From Lewinella sp050633125 (lineage in GTDB: Bacteria; Bacteroidota; Bacteroidia; Chitinophagales; Saprospiraceae), in contig NZ_JBOEFX010000076.1 of assembly GCF_050633125.1 (NCBI RefSeq), positions 18,271 to 82,270 of the forward strand: DNA of 64,000 nucleotides. The letters are read 5' to 3'. The notes under the pieces were generated by a model. It had not been told where the DNA came from and searched no databases. It saw nothing but the letters and a program-made list of their open reading frames with translations. Shown here piece after piece: positions 1-7,054 of the stretch; position 1 is the stretch's first letter; the number at the start of each line of letters is the position of its first letter. A program made the position numbers and the translations under genes.

Positions 1-334
1 CACTTAAGTAAGGTTGATCTACTACACAAAATAAAACACCTTCCATATTAGAAAAGGAATTCAAGCCTGCCACCAAGGAGGTCCCCATCCCCTCTTGCCA
101 AGCTGGGTTAACCACAATCTTTAGTGGTAAATCAGCAATAACCGTCTTAATAGTTTCAGCACGCGCACCTAAAACTACCGTAACTGGCCTGTTTAGTTTT
201 AGCACCAACTTAGCCATATGCCTAATAAGCGGTTCCTTTTCATGAACGAGCAATTGTTTTGGCATACCCATTCTCCTCGCCTCCCCCGCTGCAAGCAAAA
301 TTATTCCCGTATTTTTTTTCAAAATTGTATTCAT
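1..334 (-). CDS. MobA-like NTP transferase family protein (3' end outside window)
   Basis: Only the first 111 codons lie in the window; the gene runs off the left edge. The N-terminus carries the nucleotidyltransferase signature IILLAAGEARRMGMPKQLL (LAAGxSxRMGxxK type, residues about 11-29), which binds the NTP phosphates in MobA/MocA-type enzymes. VVDQP near the window edge matches the metal-binding VxDQP motif. The family includes molybdenum cofactor cytidylyltransferases (MocA) and related nucleotidyltransferases; the visible part cannot separate them, and no other molybdenum cofactor gene is in the window. The start is the ATG complementary to 332-334. The gene is divergent from the DUF2279 gene that begins 69 bases away. 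Confidence 0.85.
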   Translation of the reverse strand, partial: MNTILKKNTGIILLAAGEARRMGMPKQLLVHEKEPLIRHMAKLVLKLNRPVTVVLGARAETIKTVIADLPLKIVVNPAWQEGMGTSLVAGLNSFSNMEGVLFCVVDQPYLS

Positions 335-390
335 CCCGATAAGTTAAGTATTTGAAACAGGATTAATCGAGAAGAATGTGGCTTTGTTGC

Positions 391-398
391 TAACTTTA
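391..398 (+). promoter_or_regulatory. -7-like element upstream of the DUF2279 gene
   Basis: TAACTTTA matches the Bacteroidota -7 consensus TAnnTTTG in all but the last base and ends 4 bases before the ATG at 403. No good -33 (TTTG/TTG) is seen about 20 bases upstream. If real, the transcript would start at or next to the ATG. Confidence 0.25.
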
Positions 399-402
399 CC
401 AC

Positions 403-1386
403 ATGCAAAAAACGCTATATATCCTACTATTGCTATGGAGCGTCGTAATTACGCCAGCTTGTGCTCAAGATGCCTGGCAATGGATGACACCCGCCGACAC
501 GCTCCATAAACAACGCTTCTGGGGAACTGTTGGTGCAGGTGCTGTTATCTATACTGGCGCAGCCTACGGCTTATACCAAACCTGGTACAAAGATTATGAG
601 CTTACCAAATTCAGGACTTTCGATGATGCCCGGGAATGGCAGCAAATGGATAAAGCAGGGCACTTTCTAACCACCTACTCGGAAGCTCGCTGGCTCTATG
701 ATGGTGCTCGCTGGACAGGGCTAGACAAAAGACGCTCTTTGTGGCTGGCCGGTGGAATAAGCATGTTTTTACAAGGCACCCTGGAAGTTATGGATGGCTT
801 TTCAGCCGAATGGGGCTTCTCCTGGTCAGATATTGGCTTTAACACCCTAGGTATGGGCTTATTTGTCGCTCAGGAAAGCATTTGGGATGATCAGCGGATA
901 ATTTTGAAAATTTCTACAAACAGGAAGCTCCCCTCTGCCGCTCCTCTGTTAAGCACCAACGGCGAAGCAATGAGTAGCCTTAGAATGCGGCATATAGACC
1001 TTTATGGCTCCTCTGTACCCGAACGTTTTTTGAAAGACTATAATACCATGACGATATGGGCCAGCGTAAGTCCCAAAGCTTTTGCCCCCCAAAGCCGCTG
1101 GCCAAATTGGCTCAACATTGCGGTTGGCTATGGCTCTGAAAACCTCTATGGCGGTTTTAGCAACACTTGGACCGACGAGAACAACAACAGCTTTTCCTTA
1201 CCAGAAACAGATTATCCCCGCTACCGCCAGCTTTACCTCTCCTTTGATATTGACATGAAAAAAATCCGTACAAAACGCCCACTTCTAAGGTCCGCCTTGA
1301 GTATTCTAAATGTTATAAAAATTCCCGCCCCGGCATTAGAATGGAATACCTTAGGTCAGGTCAAATTCCACCCTCTCCACTTTTAA
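403..1386 (+). CDS. DUF2279 (YfiM-like) envelope protein
   Basis: 327 residues beginning with a signal peptide (MQKTLYILLLLWSVVITPACAQ, split here as hydrophobic core to residue 19, cleavage likely near CAQ). Residues about 75-160 resemble DUF2279: a conserved AGHFLTTYSEARW stretch, a hydrophobic GGISMFLQGTLEVMDG segment, and SAEWGFSWSDIGFNTLGMG. These look like a small group of amphipathic or membrane-associated helices with conserved His and Asp. The remaining 160 residues contain alternating aromatic/polar stretches (for example LYLSFDIDM) consistent with outer-membrane beta strands. The molecular function of the family is unknown to me. It stands alone, divergent from the MobA-like gene and convergent with the M14 gene, with a 10-base gap. 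Confidence 0.75.
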   Translation: MQKTLYILLLLWSVVITPACAQDAWQWMTPADTLHKQRFWGTVGAGAVIYTGAAYGLYQTWYKDYELTKFRTFDDAREWQQMDKAGHFLTTYSEARWLYDGARWTGLDKRRSLWLAGGISMFLQGTLEVMDGFSAEWGFSWSDIGFNTLGMGLFVAQESIWDDQRIILKISTNRKLPSAAPLLSTNGEAMSSLRMRHIDLYGSSVPERFLKDYNTMTIWASVSPKAFAPQSRWPNWLNIAVGYGSENLYGGFSNTWTDENNNSFSLPETDYPRYRQLYLSFDIDMKKIRTKRPLLRSALSILNVIKIPAPALEWNTLGQVKFHPLHF

Positions 1387-1396
1387 TAACAAAAGC

Positions 1397-2338
1397 TTAT
1401 TCTCGATAAGCTAGATGAAACAGCGCATCGCCTTGGCTTACAACCGGTGTGTTATTATGCCCAACAATATAACCATCAGCGCGAGCGTGAATATACCGTG
1501 CAGGCTTAATCGCTTGTGGATCGCTAATAAAACCCAGTGGCTCTCCTTTCTTCACCCAGCTGCCTGATGATTTCATCCACTGAAACAAACCTCCTCTGCC
1601 CGCTCTCAACCAGCTAGATTTATTAAAGAGTAGCCCTTCTTTTGGCGTGTATTCTCCAGGTATCATTTTATGGTACTGCAAAATCCGGCGTATCCCTGCC
1701 AAACCATGCTGAATACTCAGACCATCATACCGTTGATTTTCTCCGCCTTCAAATACCAAAATAGGAACCTGATGCTTATCCAATGCGACCCTCCGCAAGG
1801 ATTTCCGGAGCGTCCCATAAGCTATTCGTAATGGTGCCCCAAAGACTTCCGCTAATTGACTGGCCTGCTCATTGCCTTTTGTATAACGGATTTGAGGGTA
1901 GTTATAGTTGCTTCTCCCTCCAGTGTGAAAGTCCACTCCAAAATCAATCAATGGTAAAATATGCTTATGAATAGAAAAAGCTACACGGGAGGCCAATGAT
2001 CCGGTTTTTGTTCCAGGAAAAGACCGATTAACATCTTTTCCATCGGGCACCTCTCTTGAAAAATTAATAAACCCATAGGTATTGAGAATAGGTATAGCTA
2101 TAACATTTCCGGCCCTAAGATTATTGAAGATGCCACTTTCAATAGCTTGCCTGATAATCTCCATACCGTTGATCTCATCACCATGAACGCCCGCCAAAAA
2201 AAGCACTGTAGGCCCAGGTTTTTTCGACCTGAAAACATGCGCCGAAACAATGATGGTATTCCCACTAGGAAGCTGCCCTACAGGTATTTTGATCAATTGC
2301 TTTTTCCCGGGAGCTACCGTAACATCAAGGATTTTCAT
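1397..2338 (-). CDS. Succinylglutamate desuccinylase/aspartoacylase-like M14 metallohydrolase
   Basis: 313 residues. The zinc-binding HxxE appears as AGVHGDEING (about residues 50-59), the third ligand His as GVDFHTGG (about 138), and the general base Glu as PILVFEGGEN (about 200). Together these define the AspA/AstE branch of the M14 carboxypeptidase fold, which cleaves N-acyl-amino acids. The C-terminal 80 residues form a barrel-sandwich-like domain typical of this branch. The gene lies 5 bases downstream of rimK in the same direction, so the two are almost certainly one operon. Such M14 genes commonly neighbour RimK-type ligases; removing or trimming glutamate added by RimK, or acting on an acylated amino acid, is inference. 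The substrate is not readable from sequence. Confidence 0.85.
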   Translation of the reverse strand: MKILDVTVAPGKKQLIKIPVGQLPSGNTIIVSAHVFRSKKPGPTVLFLAGVHGDEINGMEIIRQAIESGIFNNLRAGNVIAIPILNTYGFINFSREVPDGKDVNRSFPGTKTGSLASRVAFSIHKHILPLIDFGVDFHTGGRSNYNYPQIRYTKGNEQASQLAEVFGAPLRIAYGTLRKSLRRVALDKHQVPILVFEGGENQRYDGLSIQHGLAGIRRILQYHKMIPGEYTPKEGLLFNKSSWLRAGRGGLFQWMKSSGSWVKKGEPLGFISDPQAIKPARYIHARADGYIVGHNNTPVVSQGDALFHLAYRE

Positions 2339-2343
2339 AAAAT

Positions 2344-3237
2344 TTAATCTTTCCTGTTATTCGCTTTCACTTTTCTTTCTACTAGCCTAATAATAGCACC
2401 TGCAACATCTTTACCTGTTGTGCCTTCAATACCTTCTAAACCTGGACTAGCATTGACCTCCATCACCAAAGGCCCTTTTGAAGATGGTAGGATATCCACA
2501 CCTGCTACTTCAATGTTCAACACCTTGACGACCTCTTTTACCAAGGCTTCTTCTTCTGGCTTTAGCTGAATAGCCAAAGAGCTTGCTCCCCTGTGCAAAT
2601 TGGAGCGAAATTCTCCTGGCTTCGCCTGCCTGCGCATACTCGCGATAATTTGCCCGTCAACCACTAACACTCGGGTATCAGCACCTCTTGCTTCTGCGAT
2701 GTACTCCTGCATTAAAAGCCGGTCTTCATCACGAAAAAAATCGGCTGTAATACGCTGCAAAGCCCAGTAATTGTGTGCAAGTTCCACCCCTTCTCCATGC
2801 GTACTTTCCAACATTTTCACAACCACAGGAAAGCCGCCCAGCTGTGCTACCGCATCGTGTAGATTTCCATAAGGGTTGATCATAATGGTCTTAGGAACAG
2901 CTACTTGGTTTTGCACCAAAGTCTGGAAGCTTCTCAGTTTATCTCTAGCTAGCTGTAGTGCCTCTGGGCTGGTTGGACTAACAATCCCCATCAATTCAAA
3001 TTGATTGATCACAGCGGCTCCTAAGCCCGTAACACTGGCCCCGATTCGGGGAATAATTGCATCCAGAAAATCAAGTGGCTTCGATTTATAAAAAATATTA
3101 GGCGCCTCGGCATCAATCACCAAACTACACCGCGTATGGTCAATCACGTGCATAGTATGCCCTTTTCGCTTGCCAGCTTTGTAGAGGCTGCGAGTAGAAT
3201 AGAGTTCCGTGCTGCGAGAAAGGATTCCGATGTTCAT
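2344..3237 (-). CDS. rimK: RimK-type alpha-L-glutamate ligase (ribosomal protein S6 modification)
   Basis: 297 residues, the usual RimK length (about 300). The protein begins MNIGILSRSTELYSTRSL, aligning with the family N-terminus. An in-frame TTG 13 codons upstream would add residues unlike the family, so the ATG at 3237 is preferred. ATP-grasp features include ARDKLRSFQTLVQ, VVKMLESTHGEGVELA (glycine-rich lid), LMQEYIAEARGADTRVLVV, and the C-terminal metal/ATP site GPLVMEVNASPGLEGIEGTTG. The family ligates glutamate to the C-terminus of ribosomal protein S6, and some members make free poly-glutamate. It shares an operon with the M14 hydrolase downstream and is divergent from the MFS transporter. 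Confidence 0.93.
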   Translation of the reverse strand: MNIGILSRSTELYSTRSLYKAGKRKGHTMHVIDHTRCSLVIDAEAPNIFYKSKPLDFLDAIIPRIGASVTGLGAAVINQFELMGIVSPTSPEALQLARDKLRSFQTLVQNQVAVPKTIMINPYGNLHDAVAQLGGFPVVVKMLESTHGEGVELAHNYWALQRITADFFRDEDRLLMQEYIAEARGADTRVLVVDGQIIASMRRQAKPGEFRSNLHRGASSLAIQLKPEEEALVKEVVKVLNIEVAGVDILPSSKGPLVMEVNASPGLEGIEGTTGKDVAGAIIRLVERKVKANNRKD

Positions 3238-3245
3238 AACAGCAT

Positions 3246-3276
3246 GAAAGGTAAGTGTTTTTAATAAGCAAACCAA
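3246..3276 (-). promoter_or_regulatory. Bacteroidota-type promoter for rimK
   Basis: On the minus strand, TTG (3274-3276) is followed after 20 bases by TACCTTTC (3246-3253), one mismatch from TAnnTTTG. The predicted start lies around 3239-3241, a few bases from the rimK ATG at 3237, which suggests a very short or absent leader. Both boxes and the spacing were read directly; activity is inference. Confidence 0.45.
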
Positions 3277-3321
3277 TTCTTAAGATTCTTGTATCTTGAC
3301 GATCCTAAACCACCAATCTCC

Positions 3322-4653
3322 ATGGATATTCTGGATACGCCGGATGTAACACCTGTACTTAAGAATAATCGTCGCACCCTTAATGGATGGGCGATGTTCG
3401 ACTGGGCCAATTCTGCTTTCGCCCTTGTTATTACGGTCGCTATTTTTCCTCCTTACTTCCTAAGCGTCACCAATGAAATCATCCATATTGGCGCTTTAGA
3501 AATTTCCAATAGCAGCTTATTTGCATTCGCAATTTCTGCCGCCTATATCCTAATAGCACTGGTATCCCCTTGGTTATCAGGAATTGCGGATGCCGGAGGA
3601 AGAAAAATGTGGTTCCTTAAATTCTTTACTACATTCGGGGCTATTGGCTGCTTGTCGCTGCTTTGGTTCAACGGGATGTCAACTTTATGGGTCGGCACTG
3701 TTGGTTTTATTATGGCCATGATCGGTTTTGCCGGCGGCTTGGTTTTTTACAACAGCTACCTTCCTGATATTGCCACCGAAGACATGTATGACAGGGTAAG
3801 CGCCCGAGGTTTCGCTTTTGGCTATGTTGGAAGCGTTTTATTATTGATCATAAACCTGATTATGATCCTCAAACCAGAAGTTTTTGGCCTACCAGCAGCA
3901 GATACCCTTCCAGCAAGAATATCTTTCGTAATGGTTGGTCTATGGTGGATAGGTTTTTCTCAGATATCCTTTCGCAGGTTACCCAAAGACCAACGGCGTG
4001 GTAGTGACAAGATCAGCACCATGGCCAAACAAGGCTATCAGGAAATAAAGAAAGTATGGAAAGACCTCAAAGGCCAACAAGAAGTAAAGCGTTTTCTTTA
4101 CAGCTTCTTTTGCTATAGTATGGGGGTTCAGACCATCTTGTACCTCGCTTCCGTTTTTGCGGAGAAAGAACTTGCCTTTGCGGCAGAAGAATTAATTTAT
4201 GTAGTCCTGATTCTCCAGGTTGTTGCCATTGGTGGAGCTTATCTCTTTGCGCTGATTTCTGAATACAGAGGTAACGTTTTTAGCTTGGCAAGTATGCTCA
4301 TCATCTGGATTCTTATTTGTCTTTTTGCCTACTCCGTTGAAGGAAAAACAGAGTTTTACTATATCGCAGGTGCTGTGGGCTTAGTCATGGGTGGCATCCA
4401 ATCGCTTTCCAGGTCTACCTATTCAAAACTTCTTCCCGAAGGCACAGAAGATACCACCTCTTATTTCAGTTTTTACGATGTACTGGAAAAAATTGCTATC
4501 GTCTCTGGTACTTTCATCTTTGGCCTCGCAGAGCTTGTTACCGGCAATATTCGTAACAGTGTTTTGGTTCTGGGTGTCTTTTTTCTTATTAGCTTGGTAC
4601 TCCTTCTTCGACTAAAAGTAGAGCGGCCTAAACGAAAGACCGCAAAAGGTTAA
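3322..4653 (+). CDS. MFS transporter, UMF1/Atg22-like family
   Basis: 443 residues with about 12 hydrophobic segments and no signal peptide. The N-terminal NGWAMFDWANSAFALVI is the hallmark of the Atg22/UMF1 branch of the major facilitator superfamily. A second typical stretch is GGIQSLSRSTYSKLLPEG in the C-terminal half. Yeast Atg22 exports amino acids from the vacuole; bacterial members are uncharacterised, so the substrate is unknown. The ATG at 3322 is chosen over a TTG at 3289, because the extra 11 residues carry no conserved sequence. It is divergent from rimK with an 84-base shared upstream region and is monocistronic. Confidence 0.88.
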   Translation: MDILDTPDVTPVLKNNRRTLNGWAMFDWANSAFALVITVAIFPPYFLSVTNEIIHIGALEISNSSLFAFAISAAYILIALVSPWLSGIADAGGRKMWFLKFFTTFGAIGCLSLLWFNGMSTLWVGTVGFIMAMIGFAGGLVFYNSYLPDIATEDMYDRVSARGFAFGYVGSVLLLIINLIMILKPEVFGLPAADTLPARISFVMVGLWWIGFSQISFRRLPKDQRRGSDKISTMAKQGYQEIKKVWKDLKGQQEVKRFLYSFFCYSMGVQTILYLASVFAEKELAFAAEELIYVVLILQVVAIGGAYLFALISEYRGNVFSLASMLIIWILICLFAYSVEGKTEFYYIAGAVGLVMGGIQSLSRSTYSKLLPEGTEDTTSYFSFYDVLEKIAIVSGTFIFGLAELVTGNIRNSVLVLGVFFLISLVLLLRLKVERPKRKTAKG

Positions 4654-5029
4654 ATACTATTTCAAATCATTCTGGGGCCATACCGGTATTGGCGTTGCTA
4701 CGCAAACACCCCTACGGCACCGGGCTTTCCACTGCTCCTTCATGCAGGGTGCCCCCTGCCTTACAGAGCAGTTACTATCCCTCGTATGTTTGTGACATGG
4801 TCGTTCCCTTTTAGGTTTAGCGGCCTAAAACAGTGATTTTACTTCTAGCTTGATGTAGTTCGTTCTATCCCAAAGCGGTATTTGAGAGAATAGCACCTCG
4901 TCCTGCTCCTCCGTGCGCCGAGCTACGGCCTCACGGCCTGCGCACTAAGACCGCAATGATCCTCGTCCCTCCTCAAACAAGCCAGCTTCGTCACGACGAA
5001 CAAAGGCCTTAGCCTTCTGGCAGAAAGAC
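4654..5029. other. Gene-free convergent intergenic region rich in inverted repeats
   Basis: No convincing gene is present; the short open frames lack any recognisable start or domain. The stretch holds several inverted repeats: the nested hairpin at 4731-4772, TTTTAGG/CCTAAAA (4809-4815/4824-4830), GTGCGC/GCGCAC (4913-4918/4940-4945), and the near-perfect palindrome TTCGTCACGACGAA (4987-5000). It separates the ends of two convergent genes, so some of these may stop transcription. None is followed by a T-run. Confidence 0.6.
4731..4772. repeat. Nested stem-loop, candidate dispersed intergenic repeat
   Basis: The outer stem is ACTGCTC (4731-4737) with GAGCAGT (4766-4772). The inner stem is GCAGGG (4744-4749) with CCCTGC (4754-4759) around a TGCC loop. 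It is flanked by GGGCTTTCC on the left and TATCCCTC on the right. The pairings are exact. From memory, similar GGGCT.TCC...ATCCCT blocks recur between genes in other Bacteroidota, but there is no second copy in this window, so the repeat label is inference. Confidence 0.45.
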
Positions 5030-6469
5030 TTAAAAGCGGTAGAGTAAGCTAAGTTGCCCACCCAAAAGCTGATAACGCTCCATAAAAGGAGATTCCTCTG
5101 TGGAAAAGTCCTGCAAATTATAACGAACACTTCCTCCGGCAAGGATATCTAGTTGCGAGGTAACAGGGTATGCCAATTGTAATCCTCCTTGCAAGCTTAC
5201 GCCTAAGCCTGTGCGATACCAATCAGTAGTAGATAAATCCTGGAATTCATTTTCCAACTCGCCGTTCAGGACAGTGCCTTCCCAGCTGCGCTGAAGCCTT
5301 AGACGCACACCGGCTTCTGCCAATAAAGTCAAGCGACCTAGCTCAAAATTGTATCCCGCCAAAAGGGGCAATTCCCATTGACGAATACTATTATAGGTTT
5401 TCCTTTCCCTTCTTGTCGTTTCATAGTAAGCTACAGGCCCTAAAACAGAATCAACAGTATTGTCTGGCCCATAAATCAACATCGTCACCCCTGTTACCGT
5501 ATCCACCGTTTCTGTGATCGCTGTGCTTTCAAAGAGTGTATTCAGTTGCGTATAACCTAGTCCACCTCTTACTTGCCATCCATCGCGGCTACGATAACCC
5601 AAGCTGAGGTCTGCGCTCAGACCCTCAAGCACTTGTTCAGAATTGGTTCTTCTACTAACCCAAGAAACACCTAAAGAGTCTTTGTTCTCCAGTTGCCGCT
5701 GAACACCAAGGTAGGCTACATCAACTTGTGCGAAAAACTGATTATTCTTCCTATTCCGGCTTGGTGAATTTTCTAAATTGACTAAAGGTAGCTTCTCATC
5801 GTCTTCTGTAAGGGATACTTCACAAGCAAGCGTACCTATATTTTGTGCCGCTTTTGTGAATACCGGGTGGTTACTAGCGGTAACTAAAGCGCCTTCTGTT
5901 ACTGTCTCTGTTTCAAGATCAGCATTATCTCCATTAATAGTATTCTCACTTGATGTTTCACTTGTAATATTTTCTAACACTCGTGTATCTTGTTCATACT
6001 TTTCATTTGCCACTACCAAGTTAGTATTAATAACTTTTTCTGTTACTTGGGTTCTGGTATCACGAGCAGTTGTATTCTTGGCTACTGATGTCAAAGAATT
6101 TGTAGTGTTTTTAGCTTCTGGCATGCTCATGGGCACCTTGTCTACTAACAACATATCATCTTGAGACTTCAAACCACTAATTTCGTGGTTTCCAGCTTCT
6201 TGATAAGTTTCATTAATAGCATCACCTTCTTCACTTGCAGTTATGGTATTATCAACGATTTGCTGCGAATTTGCTGCTATCTCGCTTTCATCATCAGTCC
6301 ATAACGCAACCCCTCCGGCGATAGCTACTATTCCAAATAGCGCCAACAACCAAAACCAGGGCATACGCCTTTTGGGTGGCTTAACAGCTATCCAAAGTGC
6401 CTCGGCATCTACATCAGATTCGTACCGCCCCAGGGTTTCCCCTATATGCTTATCCAACTCGTTTGACAT
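5030..6469 (-). CDS. Single-pass membrane protein with C-terminal outer-membrane-type beta-barrel domain (putative anti-sigma partner)
   Basis: 479 residues in three parts. The first is a charged N-terminus of about 35 residues with no signal-peptide cleavage site. The second is one strong transmembrane helix (about 36-58, PWFWLLALFGIVAIAGGVALW). The third is a Ser/Thr/Asn/Glu-rich linker (about 60-245) followed by a domain of alternating hydrophobic strands (about 250-479) ending LLYRF, as outer-membrane barrels do. The gene overlaps the 3' end of the ECF sigma gene by 20 bases, so the two are translationally linked. That position, plus a cytoplasmic tail before the helix, suggests an anti-sigma role. 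No FecR or zinc-finger anti-sigma motif is visible, so the function is inferred from context. The paradox of an inner-membrane anchor on a barrel-like domain is real. Confidence 0.7.
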   Translation of the reverse strand: MSNELDKHIGETLGRYESDVDAEALWIAVKPPKRRMPWFWLLALFGIVAIAGGVALWTDDESEIAANSQQIVDNTITASEEGDAINETYQEAGNHEISGLKSQDDMLLVDKVPMSMPEAKNTTNSLTSVAKNTTARDTRTQVTEKVINTNLVVANEKYEQDTRVLENITSETSSENTINGDNADLETETVTEGALVTASNHPVFTKAAQNIGTLACEVSLTEDDEKLPLVNLENSPSRNRKNNQFFAQVDVAYLGVQRQLENKDSLGVSWVSRRTNSEQVLEGLSADLSLGYRSRDGWQVRGGLGYTQLNTLFESTAITETVDTVTGVTMLIYGPDNTVDSVLGPVAYYETTRRERKTYNSIRQWELPLLAGYNFELGRLTLLAEAGVRLRLQRSWEGTVLNGELENEFQDLSTTDWYRTGLGVSLQGGLQLAYPVTSQLDILAGGSVRYNLQDFSTEESPFMERYQLLGGQLSLLYRF

Positions 6470-7001
6470 AAGTCTCCTTTTCTTGTTGTAAAATCATGGC
6501 TTGTAATTTTTGCCGGGCACGCACCAATTGCGAGCGAGAAGTACCGGGAGCAATCCCTAGTATTTCTGCGATCTCGTCATGAGCGTATCCTTCTACAACA
6601 TATAAGTTAAAAACGTCCCGAAACCCTTCGGGTAATTTCTGTATCAAGGCAATTAACTCTTCTGCACCTAATTGCTGAACAATATTGGGTGCCACCAAAG
6701 GATGAGCAATCTCTTCTAGTCCTGCTTGTTCTCTCTGGTAAGAAGCCTTTTCTTTGGATTGTAAAGCAATGTTGATCACAATCCGGCGTAACCAAGCTAC
6801 AAAAGAGCCCGTTTGCTGATAGCGATCAATCGCTCGAAAGACCCGTATAAATGCCTCTTGCAGCACATCTTTCGCAGCATGATCATCTCTACAGTAGCGC
6901 CGGGCTACTGTCATCATCATTGCCGAGTAGCGAAGTACCAGTGCTTTCTGGTACTTCGCCTTTCCTCGTTGACAACCGCGAATGATTTCGCTTTCAGTCA
7001 T
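6450..7001 (-). CDS. RNA polymerase ECF sigma-70 factor
   Basis: 183 residues with the two-domain ECF layout. Region 2 covers about residues 20-85, including the DVLQEAFIRVFRAID stretch that contacts core polymerase and the -10 element. Region 4 covers about residues 125-175, with the helix-turn-helix YAHDEIAEILGIAPGTSRSQ. It redirects RNA polymerase to a specific regulon. It overlaps the next gene (the membrane/barrel protein) by 20 bases and lies 53 bases downstream of a lipoprotein gene, all on the minus strand. That arrangement suggests a sigma/anti-sigma pair, possibly responding to an envelope signal. The regulon is not deducible here. Confidence 0.93.
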   Translation of the reverse strand: MTESEIIRGCQRGKAKYQKALVLRYSAMMMTVARRYCRDDHAAKDVLQEAFIRVFRAIDRYQQTGSFVAWLRRIVINIALQSKEKASYQREQAGLEEIAHPLVAPNIVQQLGAEELIALIQKLPEGFRDVFNLYVVEGYAHDEIAEILGIAPGTSRSQLVRARQKLQAMILQQEKETYVKRVG

Positions 7002-7054
7002 AAATTATCGAATGCGTTTTATTGCTGTTCTTTTGCTTACGCTAATCTAACTAG

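Noticed and set aside
4945..5142. 65-codon open frame at the end of the barrel gene
   Set aside because: It overlaps the real barrel coding end in another frame and lies in the inverted-repeat gap; no support.
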